Assembly: GCA_021014945.1 (NCBI GenBank)
Contig: MU266336.1
Coordinates: 62,001-126,000, forward strand
Origin: Leucogyrophana mollusca
Taxonomy: Eukaryota > Basidiomycota > Agaricomycetes > Boletales
Direction of reading: 5' to 3'
DNA: 64,000 nt
Shown: positions 1-9,604 of the stretch, in pieces
How positions within the stretch are numbered: position 1 is the stretch's first letter
Layout: every line of letters begins with the position of its first letter
The notes under the pieces: model-generated
What the model saw: the letters and a program-made list of their open reading frames with translations, nothing else
Told to the model about the DNA's origin: nothing
The model's database searches: none
Made by a program: the position numbers and the translations under genes

Positions 1-964
1 TATCGGTTGAACACTTGAAGCCCTTCGCTGGCCTAAAACCAAACGAGCAGAGCGAGAAATGTTACTGACGGGCGATCCAGGCCGCGAATTCGCAAAGAAC
101 GGAACAGCCGGGAGCGTAATGGGGTTGAAGCGGGAATCGGGCAGAGGAACAGATGACGACCGACGATTCGGATATATCGGCGCGTGAGCGATCGGAACCT
201 TAATTTCGTCGAGCTTGCGAATCGCAGCTGCCAGTTCGTCACCCTTTTTGCCCTCAAGGAGGAGCTGAGCGACCTCCTCGCACCGCCGTTCGTCTTCAGC
301 GGTGACCACAGCCTTCTCCTTCTTTTTCTCCTTATTCTTGTTATGCACGGGTCGGAATCGATAGTCCGGATATGTCGCTTTGTGCGCTGCCTTCGCTTGC
401 TTAGCCTTGGTCTCCCACACGCGCCGCTCCTCCAAAGGAAGAGAGCGCCAGCAGTTACCTGTGCATCGATAATCAATCAGTGATCACATGATACAATAAG
501 AAGTGGCGATGCATACCGATGATTTTCGAGAGCGATCCGTGGTTAGTCTCGATTGATCCTGGGACGTGCTTTTGACGCACAAAATCCGCACGGAACAGCA
601 TGAAAGCGTTCGGGGGCCGTGGGATATACCCTAGCGACCGGCGCTTGCCAGGGGGAGCACGTCTCCGCGTCGGGGGCGGCGGAGGAAGCTCTGAAGGGGG
701 GAACAGCTGCGACGTGGGCGACGATGGCTCGGGAGTCGATGTCGACGACGGTAGGTCGGGCTCTGTGAACGTTCCAGGGGTGACATTCGGCGCGAAAGTC
801 ACTGCCCGTGGCGAAGGTGACTGGATTCCATAAATTCCAGGCCTCACGGGGTTGAAAGCAGCTAAAAATCCACGACGTTCAGTCAGGTATTTGGTAGGGA
901 TGGCAGCGAACTTACAAAGTGCTATTGACGAACGTCTTCGGTGAGATAAGCGAACAGCAGGCAT
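1..964 (-). CDS. HMG-box transcription factor (MATA_HMG type), 3' end cut by the window edge
   Basis: Exons I can join are 964-916, 861-517 and 458 to the left edge, with introns of 54 and 58 nt. The product starts MPAVRLSHRRRSS and has a proline-rich linker (SELPPPPPTRRRAPP). The HMG box opens with YIPRPPNAFMLFRADFVRQK, continues through GSLSKIIG, crosses the second intron and resumes with NCWRSLPLEERRVWETKAKQ and a YPDYRFRPVHNKN end, the normal order for a sequence-specific fungal HMG domain. A basic KNKEKKKEK patch follows. Known of the family: such proteins bind DNA in the nucleus and regulate mating or development. Only one HMG gene is visible, with no homeodomain pair or pheromone/receptor genes nearby, so I do not call this a mating-type locus. 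The first ATG with good coding continuity is at 964. The stop lies outside the window. Confidence 0.88.
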
Positions 965-2522
965 GTCTATAGATGAGAGTATAATACGATGGCCGGAGGG
1001 TGTCGGAAGCTCCCTAAAGCAGGAGACAAAAGAGATGAGAGGGGGGAACAAAAAGCGTTATTGTTTGAGCGTTTCCTTTTATCGATTCCCCAGGGAACCC
1101 GCGATATCTTCCAATCTCACAGGCGAGAAAATACGAGGACCGAAGCGGGGGCGTCAATTCTGAAGGCTTCGTGGACGAGACCCCAGGACACTGCCATCAA
1201 CCCTTCCCAGGTTATACAAGGGGAACCTACACTGCATGTTGGTGATGGGAATTTCGCTTTAGGTATTTTTGGGGTATAAAATGTTGATATATGTTTCGTA
1301 ACTTACCGGGGTCCTCAGGATGGAAGCTCGACCCTTTTTATCCACTGCCTTGTATACGAAACGGGACGTTAGCTTTACTCTTCCAACTATGGTGTGTCTT
1401 GTGTGCTTTGAGCGCATCTGCTCGTGTTGCTTTCGCAGGTACACGTGTTCACAGTTCAGGACCTCTCTCGCCCGAAATCCCACCCAAGACTCACGCTCGC
1501 TGGGCTTCACAATGGCGCGCATTTGTAGGTGAGTGCTGCACAACGGGTCTGGTCGCCGATTCTTTCCTTGCGTACAAGGGGAGGAAGGGGACCCAGCGCC
1601 CATAAACTGTGGATAGCCCGCCTACTTGCCGACATCCAGGGAAGGATTTTGACAGTCGGCCGCCGGCGGCCTGCTGTAATAAAATGAACGGCATGTTCTC
1701 GTTCCCATCCGCTCGCCTGACCTCGGTGCTCATAGAGCGAGGTAAATCTTGACGCTGAACCGCCACCAGTACTTAGCTATGTATAGGGCGCTGACTGCAG
1801 GTCTGACGATCCCAAGTCTTACCGAGAACTCAAGTCTTGACCGTCTGGTAGGTGGCCCAGTGGAACATTCATCAAGAACAGCGCCTACTTGTGGTTCGTG
1901 GTCGGAGCATAGGCTGATGACATCCCGTCGCTTCCGCCAACCCAACAATCTTCGACCAGGAAGATCTTAATTGGATTTTAGTATCGGCGGAACTTCCACG
2001 AAGCACTTACAACGGACTGGAAGCAAGCGCGCCGCCATCACTGTTTCGCATTCCCTTTGTTCTCAAAAGGTATGTGCAGTAATAATTCATTTCGTCGACC
2101 TCGGTTGTCTGGATACCAAATTTGCCTCTGGCTTGTGGGGTCTGCGTTGTCCAATCCGCGGCAAACACGGCAAAGCCCTCTCTTTCCGCATCCATTCACT
2201 CCATCCCCTCGCAAATATCGTCGCCAGCACTCGAGCTAGCTCACGCCTCCTATAGTACTACAATACTTATCGCGGGCTAGTGCGGCGGGGGTGCATGCGA
2301 AAAATCGTGTGTATTGTAAATCGTAAGTAGAGTAATCATAATGCTTGTGAGGCACGAACTGGATATAATAACCTGAACTGCACCAACATTGACCTAGAAG
2401 CTAGTATAGATAATGCGAGCTAAGAACGGTGCGTGTGCTAAAAGGTAAGGACTGAACGAAAAAGTGACAGTGATAATGAACCGAGGGAAGATGGGTCGCC
2501 GAAGCGCAGGACGAAAAAACGA
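965..2522. other. Intergenic, no gene supported
   Basis: The first part must hold the HMG gene's promoter. Open frames occur on both strands around 1259-1605. The minus-strand one (basic, ending at a good GTAAGT donor near 1308) could be an exon of an unrecognised gene, but I cannot find partner exons or a family. The rest, about 1.6-2.5 kb, shows only short overlapping frames in all phases. I see no RNA gene or repeat. Confidence 0.4.
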
Positions 2523-3558
2523 TCAGATCAGAGACGATATACACCATATTACCCACACGAGACCAACTAGCCCAGGACCCGAGGGTGTCCCCCATCGCAT
2601 ACCAGCGCCATCAACCAGCGGAGCAGCCTGTCCAATCGTCGAGTTCAGGCAAGCCAGCAACGTAGTATCGATCCCCGACGGAAGCGGAGAATCAGGCGCG
2701 TTATCGTCGCTGCTGAGTGTTGCTGAGTTATTGTATCCATCGAGCGTAAGTACGACGCTGCTCGAGCGATAATATTGAATAGCCTGCTCGGGCTGCGGGA
2801 CTCCTGGCGCGGTTGCGTTGAATGGCTGTGGAGTGGTCGAGCTTGAGGAAGAGAGTGACGAGGAGCAGTTTGCGTCGACGGAAGATATAAGGGAGGACAC
2901 AGTACTATTGTCCGAGAGGAGGTGGAAGGTCGTATTGGTGCTTCCTGAGATGAAGGTTGCTTCTGCCATCGGGCCACCTAAGCGACTTGAGTTGAATGAA
3001 TCGCCATACTACATGCCACGTGAGTCACGCCTGATGAACAATGCGAAGAGAGAAGGGTATTACTTCGTGGTCAATTAGGTATGCACCTGACGAGCCCACG
3101 GTAGAGCCCCAGATAACAGGCCAAAACCAGAACGGGAAGCCACGCCCTGCGACACCACGGCCAGTCACCCCGGGATAACCGCTTCCATATTGTCTGGGAT
3201 CGCCGTATTAGCATCAAAACAAGCATGCAATCCATCGCATCACATACTTCGACCCATAAACCTCGTCCCGCGTGGCTCCACCGGCACTGCGTCCAGAAAA
3301 GTATTGTCCAGACGGAATCGTTATCGGCTTTCCGCCTCCTGATCCATACGCTGTCGCGGTCGATTTACCATTACCTGAACTCCCAGAAAGCGGGACTGAG
3401 CTCTTTTGCCCTGAGCTACTCCCTCCACTGCTTCCGCCTTTGCTCCCACCGCTGCTGCCCGATTTTCCACCACTTCCGCCGCCTCCCTTTCCGCCGCCGC
3501 CACCGCCTTTGCGACGTTCAATGCTTTGGAACTTGGTCGATAAGAAGGGCAGATGCAT
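2523..3558 (-). CDS. Conserved fungal Gly/Ser-rich, probably membrane- or wall-associated protein of unknown function (308 aa)
   Basis: Three exons, 3558-3248, 3193-3064 and 3008-2523, join in frame through introns of 54 and 55 nt. The protein begins MHLPFLSTKFQSIERRKGGG. A long glycine/serine-rich stretch follows, then SATAYGSGGG-like and QYFSGRSAGGATRDEVYGS segments. A hydrophobic aromatic patch comes next (FPFWFWPVIWG), then a Ser/Thr/Asn-rich region with many N-x-S/T sites, and a motif YYRSSSVVLTLDGYNN. It ends in a hydrophobic tail (GLVGLVWVIWCISSLI) that could be a GPI-anchor signal or a membrane anchor. I recognise this architecture as a family recurring in basidiomycetes (Gly-rich head, YYRxSSVVLTLDGYNN block), but its function is not known to me. 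No classical signal peptide is visible at the N-terminus, so topology is uncertain. Confidence 0.85.
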
Positions 3559-5797
3559 ACTCAGAGATTGCTGATAGGTGGGAACGGGTTGGCAAGGAGT
3601 GGAGCAACCGCGTCGGCTTGACTTTTATACATGTCGGTGCCTCAAAACCTGTGTGTTTCAGTCACCGAAATATGTGGCAATAAAAGTCTCTGGCAAGCGG
3701 CAAGCGGCCTGTGCCCAACTTATCATAGCTGTCAAGTTCGTCAGACGTTCTGGAAAGGTGTCTGTCGGAAGGTTTATTTAGACTTTGGTCAAACTTTGCA
3801 AGTTACGGCAGTTGGCTGTGTTCAAGCGTCACAATCTGCCAAGCCGACGTGGCCATCACTGGTTGGGTAGCGTCTATCTAGCCAAGAGGTGAAAGACTCT
3901 GGCGTGTGTTTGGAATAACATGCAGTTGACATGCAGTACATGTTTTCCAAAAGAAGTGTACACTCATGGTGAGCAAGAACAGGTCCTGTAATCGATGTTG
4001 ATGTATCGGCGATACAAGAACCCCAATAGCTGGCAGCAGCTTGCTGAGCGGCAGTACGTTGTAAACCCGTACCACGTCAGAATCTGCCGGAGGTGCTGTA
4101 CTCAACCGAAAATCCTGTGGTTCATAGGCCTATCCCAATCACTTGCGCTGAACGGTGACCCATCATTAATTCTACTATCAGGAGTAGGAGGAACTCAGGT
4201 GTTGCGGATGCTCAGGTGTTGCGGATGCCCGACGCCGAAACACAATGCTGTCAGCGGCTTGGTAAGATGTAGCTCTGGTCTCGATTTGAAACAATAAGTA
4301 GAGGCTACTGCTGTTGTTGGCCACAGCTCGAGCCATCCGATTCCAGTGATGACTTGTTGCCACTACCAGGCCATTGTCGCTGAGGCTGAGACTGCGGGTG
4401 CAAGAATGTAAACGGCGTTATGGGCGGCAGCACATGCGGGGTCAGTGACGTGCTGGCACCAAAACTCAGCCTTGCGTCGAACCCGTAGTGAAACTCGGCT
4501 TCAGAGGAGCACTCGTACTAAAGCTTGTCTTTGCGACGTGCTTGCACTGAAACTCGGTCTGAAGGAGAGTGCTGAGATTCTTCCCGCCAGCGCTAACGCT
4601 GATGAGTCTACGCTGCTGCGGAGAGACGGCCTGCGACATCGGGACGCTTATGCTCAGGCGCGGATCCGGCGAGCTCGTGGGAAGCCGCAGTGAGAGGGAG
4701 TGCGAGTGGTCGGGCGTTGGAGCGAGGGAGTCGGAGCGCGCTCGCGACTGGAAGTGGTACGAGTGCGACCGGGATCGGGCAAGAGACCGGGCCTGGGACC
4801 GGATCCAGAAAACGAGAGCCTCGAGCTGCGAGGTTATCGGCAAGTCCAATCGTCTCTGCATTACGGAGTCAAGGCATCTCTGTGTTAGCGAGTTCAGTTG
4901 TCTTTGTTAGAAAATGCTTTCATGACTCGAGCTGTCCCTACATAGGATTGCGCCTGTCGACCTTGTGCGAGTAGGGAATGGGACCACGGTTGTGGTGGTC
5001 CGGGCTTTGCGCAGTGCGAACCCACTACCGGACCTGATTATTCGATGATAACGCCGATGATTTTCGATGGATCGAGGTGGAGTCGCTCAGCCAGCGAGTC
5101 CGATCTCTGTGCTAGTGCGTCTGGGATGTTCAAACGTGAATGGCGTCCCAACGAGGTACAGTATGAATGCGCATCGTGCTACGCCAGCAAGTCGAGTTGT
5201 GACTACTGCTGCCCCATCGGATCCAACGGTGGAATTCCATCGAGTCCAGCCGCGAACGCTATGCCAAGTGCACCATATTGCGCATACTCCGGATGCGAGG
5301 TCGGGGTCGGGGGTCGTGGACAACAGCAACGGGAGTAAGAGAGTTTGTCGAACTGGCTTTCAGTGGCCGGCCGTTAAATTTGTACCTGTATGTGAGCAGA
5401 AAGAAAGCATCAGAAAGGTGTTGAATAGAGTGCAAGTAGGAGGCGCGTGTGGAGAAAAAGAAGGCAGCGCACGGATACGCTCGACCTCGCATAGTCGGGT
5501 TGAGAAGGACATCCAGTTCCCAATAAAAAGATTGCGCACAAACTCATCCTACATGACTGGTAGGCACTACCGGGGATCAAGTTGGCAAGACAAGCGTCGG
5601 TGGCCGAGAAGATGAACTGGGGACACAGCCACATGACTCTGAGCGACCCTCCGAGACGCCTAACACCCTGCGACAGTTTGCGCTGAGGGCTCATTTTACG
5701 CGGTGGAAAGGCCGTCAAGCCAGCAATGTTAAATCTTTTGGTCGTGATCGGCGTCATAACATTGCATCAAGTACTCATACAGAATCATGAGGAGTCA
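3559..5797. other. Intergenic, about 2.2 kb, no gene supported
   Basis: Frames here are short and overlap on both strands. The longest (4466-4861 minus, and its plus-strand shadows) are Ser/Arg low-complexity and do not resemble a protein family. A small tandem duplication lies at 4194-4227. No splice-linked exon series could be assembled. The left end should contain the promoter of the minus-strand gene that starts at 3558. Confidence 0.5.
4194..4227. repeat. Perfect 17-bp tandem duplication
   Basis: The 17-mer CTCAGGTGTTGCGGATG occurs twice head-to-tail with no spacer (4194-4210, 4211-4227). It lies in non-coding DNA and looks like a simple slippage duplication; no function is suggested. 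Confidence 0.95.
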
Positions 5798-8403
5798 TTA
5801 TAGCTTCGCCGACATAAGCATTGTGGACTCCCTTTTCCCTGACGACCACGAAGAATTCTCGATGCCTTTGCCCATGAACGCTCTCGCAACGTCGACAAAC
5901 GTATCGGCGTAGAATTCTACGATAGGCCTGTCATTCTCCGTGGCCCACACGGGAAGCTTGATGGCGGCGTCAAAGAACTCCTGTGCGACAGGGAACCCGG
6001 TTTGTGGTGCGTGCCATGGCTTATTCCCGAAGCGCGGGATTGCCTCATGAGAGTGAGTGAAAATGGGAAGATCATGGAGAAGGCCAGTCGATTTTGGTAT
6101 GTCAACCTCCTTGAGACCTCGTTTCTCGAGAGCGTTGACGAACGTGTCGCGTGTAAGGCCTTGAGGGGCTTTCACAGCGTCGAACTGCATCACAAAAGCG
6201 TACCACGCGTGCCTGTCGCCTGCTTTAACCTCTGGCATACGAAGGAATGGGATGACGGAGAGACGTTTCAGGAGCAAGTCGGCGTATTGGTCCCTATACG
6301 ACATCCAGCCCGGCATGCAGTCCAGTTGGTGGTTGGCCATCGCTATGGCGAGGGGATGAGCGCGAAGGTTGAGCCCTAGTCCGGTAAGCCAGAACTTGCG
6401 CATCGGGTGGTTTTCGGGAACTTCTTGCTTCGCGCGTTTGTTGAAATGCCCGTGCGTCACCGCTCGAGCGTATATGTCGTCCGAATTGGTGGCGAGAACT
6501 CCTGCCTGTCCACCCGTGATGTTCTTTTTCGCTTGCAAAGACCATGCGGCGGCGTCTCCCCAGGTTCCCACCAGTCTTCCCGCGACCTTGGCGCCATGGG
6601 CGTGGGAGCAGTCCTCGAGAACCTGGTCAATTGGGATAGGTAGGTGAGCTTGTGGGAAGACCGGAGACATAACTTAGTTGACTAACTTTGATACCTAGCT
6701 TCGAAGCGTTTTTCACGATGGCGGGCATGTCACAAGGGAGGCCCCACATGTGCGTTACGATCACGGCCTTGGTCCTACTCGTCGCGCGACGAATGACCTC
6801 CTCGGGGTCCATGTTCCCGTCGGGCAAAGAGTCGCAGAATATAGGAATGGCACCGAATTGGAGTAAGGGCGTGGCGGTTGCAAAAAACGTATAAACTGGG
6901 ACGAGGACTTCATCTCCTGGCATGAGCTGCAGCGCCTCGAACATTGACTGCAAACGCACGGAGTGAGTCGCTGGCACACATCGGCGTTTAAGGGGTGGGA
7001 CATACGTGAATGGCAGTAGTGCCAGAGCTGCAAACAAGCGCGTGTTTTAAGCCGTGCATCTCCCGCCAACGGTTTTCGAACGTCTCGTAAATCCCAGAAC
7101 GATTGTAAATCGACAAAGACGTATGCATTTGTTCCACGACCGAATCGACGACTTCAGGAGAGATCAGCGGCCAAACAAAGTGCTCTCCCTCAAGTGATGC
7201 AACCTGCGTGGAGTGAGGGGATCGCTCGACAGGAGGAGCGTTTTTGACCAGGCGATAAATCTTGTCTAGTGTTGCGACTGAGTCGGCGAGATTCTCCAAT
7301 GAACTAGTAAAGTCGGGGACATGTCCGCATGCATAATCTCCAAAGTGACGAAGCATGGAGCGCACAACGGTGCGCTTGGCGGCCTTATCAACCATGGAGA
7401 AAGCCTCCGTTCCGTCGGAGTTGAGCAGGCTCACGTTTTTGCCGTCAAGCAAGAGGGTTCCCGACCTTCCTGTGACGACGATAGATTCCTCGGCTTTATG
7501 TGCGACCCGGGACAGGTGAACATGTCCGATGAAGGGTTTCTGACCACCCCACTGCATGAGAATATTGCTGACATCTTCCCCTCCATAAGATTGGAAGCGA
7601 CGGACGCCCTGGGCCTGGTGAGCGGAGACAGACGACGGTGGTCCAAATAGCCACACAACCAGGTCAATCATGTGGCTCCCGAGGTCTTCCTAGATGTGAG
7701 AATGAACGTTATAGGTGACTCCATCCACAGGAGCCATTAGGAAGCTTACCGTGACTCCAACAGCGTCAGCAGCACGCCAAGTGGATTCGAGATCCTCAAT
7801 ATTCATTGTCAGAGTGGCTCGGAAGGAAGAGATGTCCCCGATGAGCGGAAGGAGCTTCTGGAATTGGATATACCTTGATGTGCGCATCAGCAGGATGAAC
7901 TTATCCGAAAAAAATGTTAGAAGACATACCGAGGCTCGAACCGCTTTTGATATGCAACCCCGACTCTGACGTTCAGAGATCTGAGTGCCGCAAACTCCAC
8001 CAGTGACGAGGCAGCGGGTTTCTCCTGTATGAGATGTCTTCGTCATGATTGTATTGGCAGAACGTCAACACGAATTTACCTTCAAAACGGGCACATTAGC
8101 TGCAGCCAGCTGCGATATCACCGAAAGGTGATATTTATGTGGAATAGCCACGATTGCAAAATCCAGCTGGTGATCCTTGAGAAGGTCGAGCACGTTGGTG
8201 TACGCAGGGACAGAGGGATGCTTGGCCTGAAAAGCATCGAGGCTACTGGGGTGGATATCACAGACTGCGACGATAGATTCCGAACGACTGTCGAGTACGT
8301 TGAGGAAGTGCGTGTTATAGCCCCTGTGTCCAATACCTATGAGGGCAATGCGAAATTTGCTCTCTGTCAGGCATGGTGCAATGCTTGGGACCGAGTCGTT
8401 CAT
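5798..8403 (-). CDS. Bifunctional Gfo/Idh/MocA-type oxidoreductase fused to DegT/DnrJ/EryC1/StrS-type aminotransferase (770 aa)
   Basis: Six exons close exactly in frame: 8403-8080, 8024-7930, 7873-7750, 7689-7006, 6947-6687 and 6622-5798. The N-terminal half has the NAD(P) Rossmann start FRIALIGIGHRG (about residues 17-28), the EKPA motif after the first intron, and the DLGSHMIDLVVW block of Gfo/Idh/MocA dehydrogenases. The second half, from about residue 350, is a PLP aminotransferase. It has SSGTTAIH, YTFFATATP, THMWGLPCDM, the EDCSHAHG loop with the expected PLP-pyridine aspartate (about D500), and AKKNITGGQAG with the Schiff-base lysine (about K529). All key residues are present. Family knowledge: such pairs oxidise a sugar or cyclitol hydroxyl to a ketone and then transaminate it (for example NtdC plus NtdA in kanosamine formation, or inositol dehydrogenase plus StsC). 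An apparent in-frame stop (TAG near 7690) is removed by the third intron. The substrate is unknown. The gene is divergent from the MFS exporter gene. Confidence 0.9.
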
Positions 8404-8680
8404 GATCCAATGGTAGTGCTGAGCGTCAGAGATAAATCCACAAAACCCAGGAGGAATTTAGAGGACGTCTGGATCAAAGGGCTGGGGCTTTTATATTACA
8501 TGTGGTTTGTGGGATGGCATTATTCGCCTCCGGGACGATGGACTGGTTCATCGTTCAAAGTCAGGAGGTCTCCTCAATACTTAGCCCTGAGGAACGTTAT
8601 ACATACAAATGGTAAGCGAATCAGTACGTACTTTTATATCCGCATGTGACGTTTCGATCTTAGCTTCACGCCGCTCAAGC

Positions 8681-8694
8681 GTGACCTAGGTCAC
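8681..8694. promoter_or_regulatory. 14-bp perfect palindrome, candidate operator
   Basis: GTGACCTAGGTCAC reads identically on both strands. It lies 278 bp upstream of the oxidoreductase-aminotransferase ATG and about 910 bp upstream of the MFS ATG. Its GTGACC half-site matches other copies in the same intergenic region. It could be a dimeric transcription-factor site; no factor is assigned. Confidence 0.5.
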
Positions 8695-9086
8695 CCATAG
8701 CTTCCGAGCTTCGTCGCTGACTGGTTCGGTATTGCTTCAGTCTCGGTGTTCAGATCTTCATTGACCGTGACTAGTACGAAGGCATCTTGAACTTCAACAG
8801 AACGGCAGACTCAAGATGTTGACACCGGCACTCAATTAGTCAAGTACGAAGCATTTCAAGCCATTGCTGCGCAGGAACGCTTGACAGCTTCGTCCTTGAA
8901 CACTCATATAGCCCGCCTTCTGTCTTTGGCACCGCTTAGATGCTGTGTCTTTTGCTTCTGAGCTAAGCAACTTCTGCATGCTCTCAAAATGGGGATTCAA
9001 TACATAAACCTGTAAGACTTATCTTTTTTCCTACAGTACTTGTGAACCTCCCGTCTGCGCAGCAATCTTCACCACCCACCAGACCT

Positions 9087-9101
9087 GCGTGACCGTCACG
9101 C
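9087..9101. promoter_or_regulatory. 15-bp palindrome GCGTGAC-C-GTCACGC, candidate operator
   Basis: Two 7-nt arms are exact reverse complements around a single central C. The GTGAC core is shared with the palindrome at 8681-8694 in the same divergent promoter. It lies 503 bp before the MFS start. Confidence 0.5.
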
Positions 9102-9404
9102 CAAATAGCTTCCCTTCAAGGGGGTGCGTGATCGCGTGACGAAGCTAGGGCCGAAACGGCTACAGTGGTCGGGGTATGCCCACTACATATGTCTTAGCGC
9201 TTTGAGTCCACTAGAAAAACCGACGGAAAATGCAAGGGAAGATGACAATACTACATGTTGTTCGGCTCCAAAGATCGGGACAGAGTCGATTGACAGCCGA
9301 TCTGGGAGGCGATGACCGGTTACTTCTACAACGCGCGGGATGATTTGTGGAAAAACCTGTCACGGCGAAGCACTGTGACCTCGACCGAGGACTATAAACC
9401 CAAT

Positions 9405-9497
9405 AGAGTATATTTGCTGGAGTTTAGAACGAGGCTCTCCACTAATCACAAGCCCGACCTTTGGTGAGGCTCCACCTGATTCCAGCAAATATACTCT
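9405..9497. repeat. Inverted repeat, 17-bp perfect arms with 59-nt spacer
   Basis: Arms 9405-9421 and 9481-9497 (core GAGTATATTTGCTGG and its complement) are perfectly complementary. The spacer also contains two similar GAGGCTC blocks. The element ends 107 bp before the MFS ATG, so it may form a hairpin in the 5' leader or be a remnant of a small foldback element. No target-site duplication is obvious. Confidence 0.8.
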
Positions 9498-9604
9498 CTG
9501 CATCAGCCTGCATTTCAACTGATTCCCGCACCACTCGCACAGAAAGGACTCTGTGGGCACCGAGTCATGGTTCCAAATGAAACAGGTGATACCAGATACA
9601 CCCG

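Larger units (their letters stand above)
8404..9604. promoter_or_regulatory. Divergent promoter region between the oxidoreductase-aminotransferase and MFS genes
   Basis: About 1.2 kb with no coding frame I trust. GTGAC half-sites recur (8646, 8681, 8767, 9089, 9136 and 9375 on the plus strand, with reverse partners at 8690 and 9095), more often than chance for both strands. Two of these form perfect palindromes, listed separately. Direct copies of GCGTGA lie at 9126 and 9134. An inverted repeat sits 108-200 bp before the MFS start. The arrangement suggests one regulator acting on both genes, which is inference. Confidence 0.5.

Noticed and set aside
1..964. Mating-type locus
   Set aside because: A single HMG-box gene is not enough; no homeodomain, pheromone or receptor genes are in the window.
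4466..4861. 131-codon Ser/Arg-rich frame on the minus strand
   Set aside because: Low complexity with similar shadows in other frames and no splice partners.
7675..7750. In-frame TAG in the dehydrogenase-aminotransferase gene, suggesting two genes or a pseudogene
   Set aside because: A GTAAGC...TAG intron (7690-7749) removes it and joins AADAVGVT to EDLGSHMIDL in frame.
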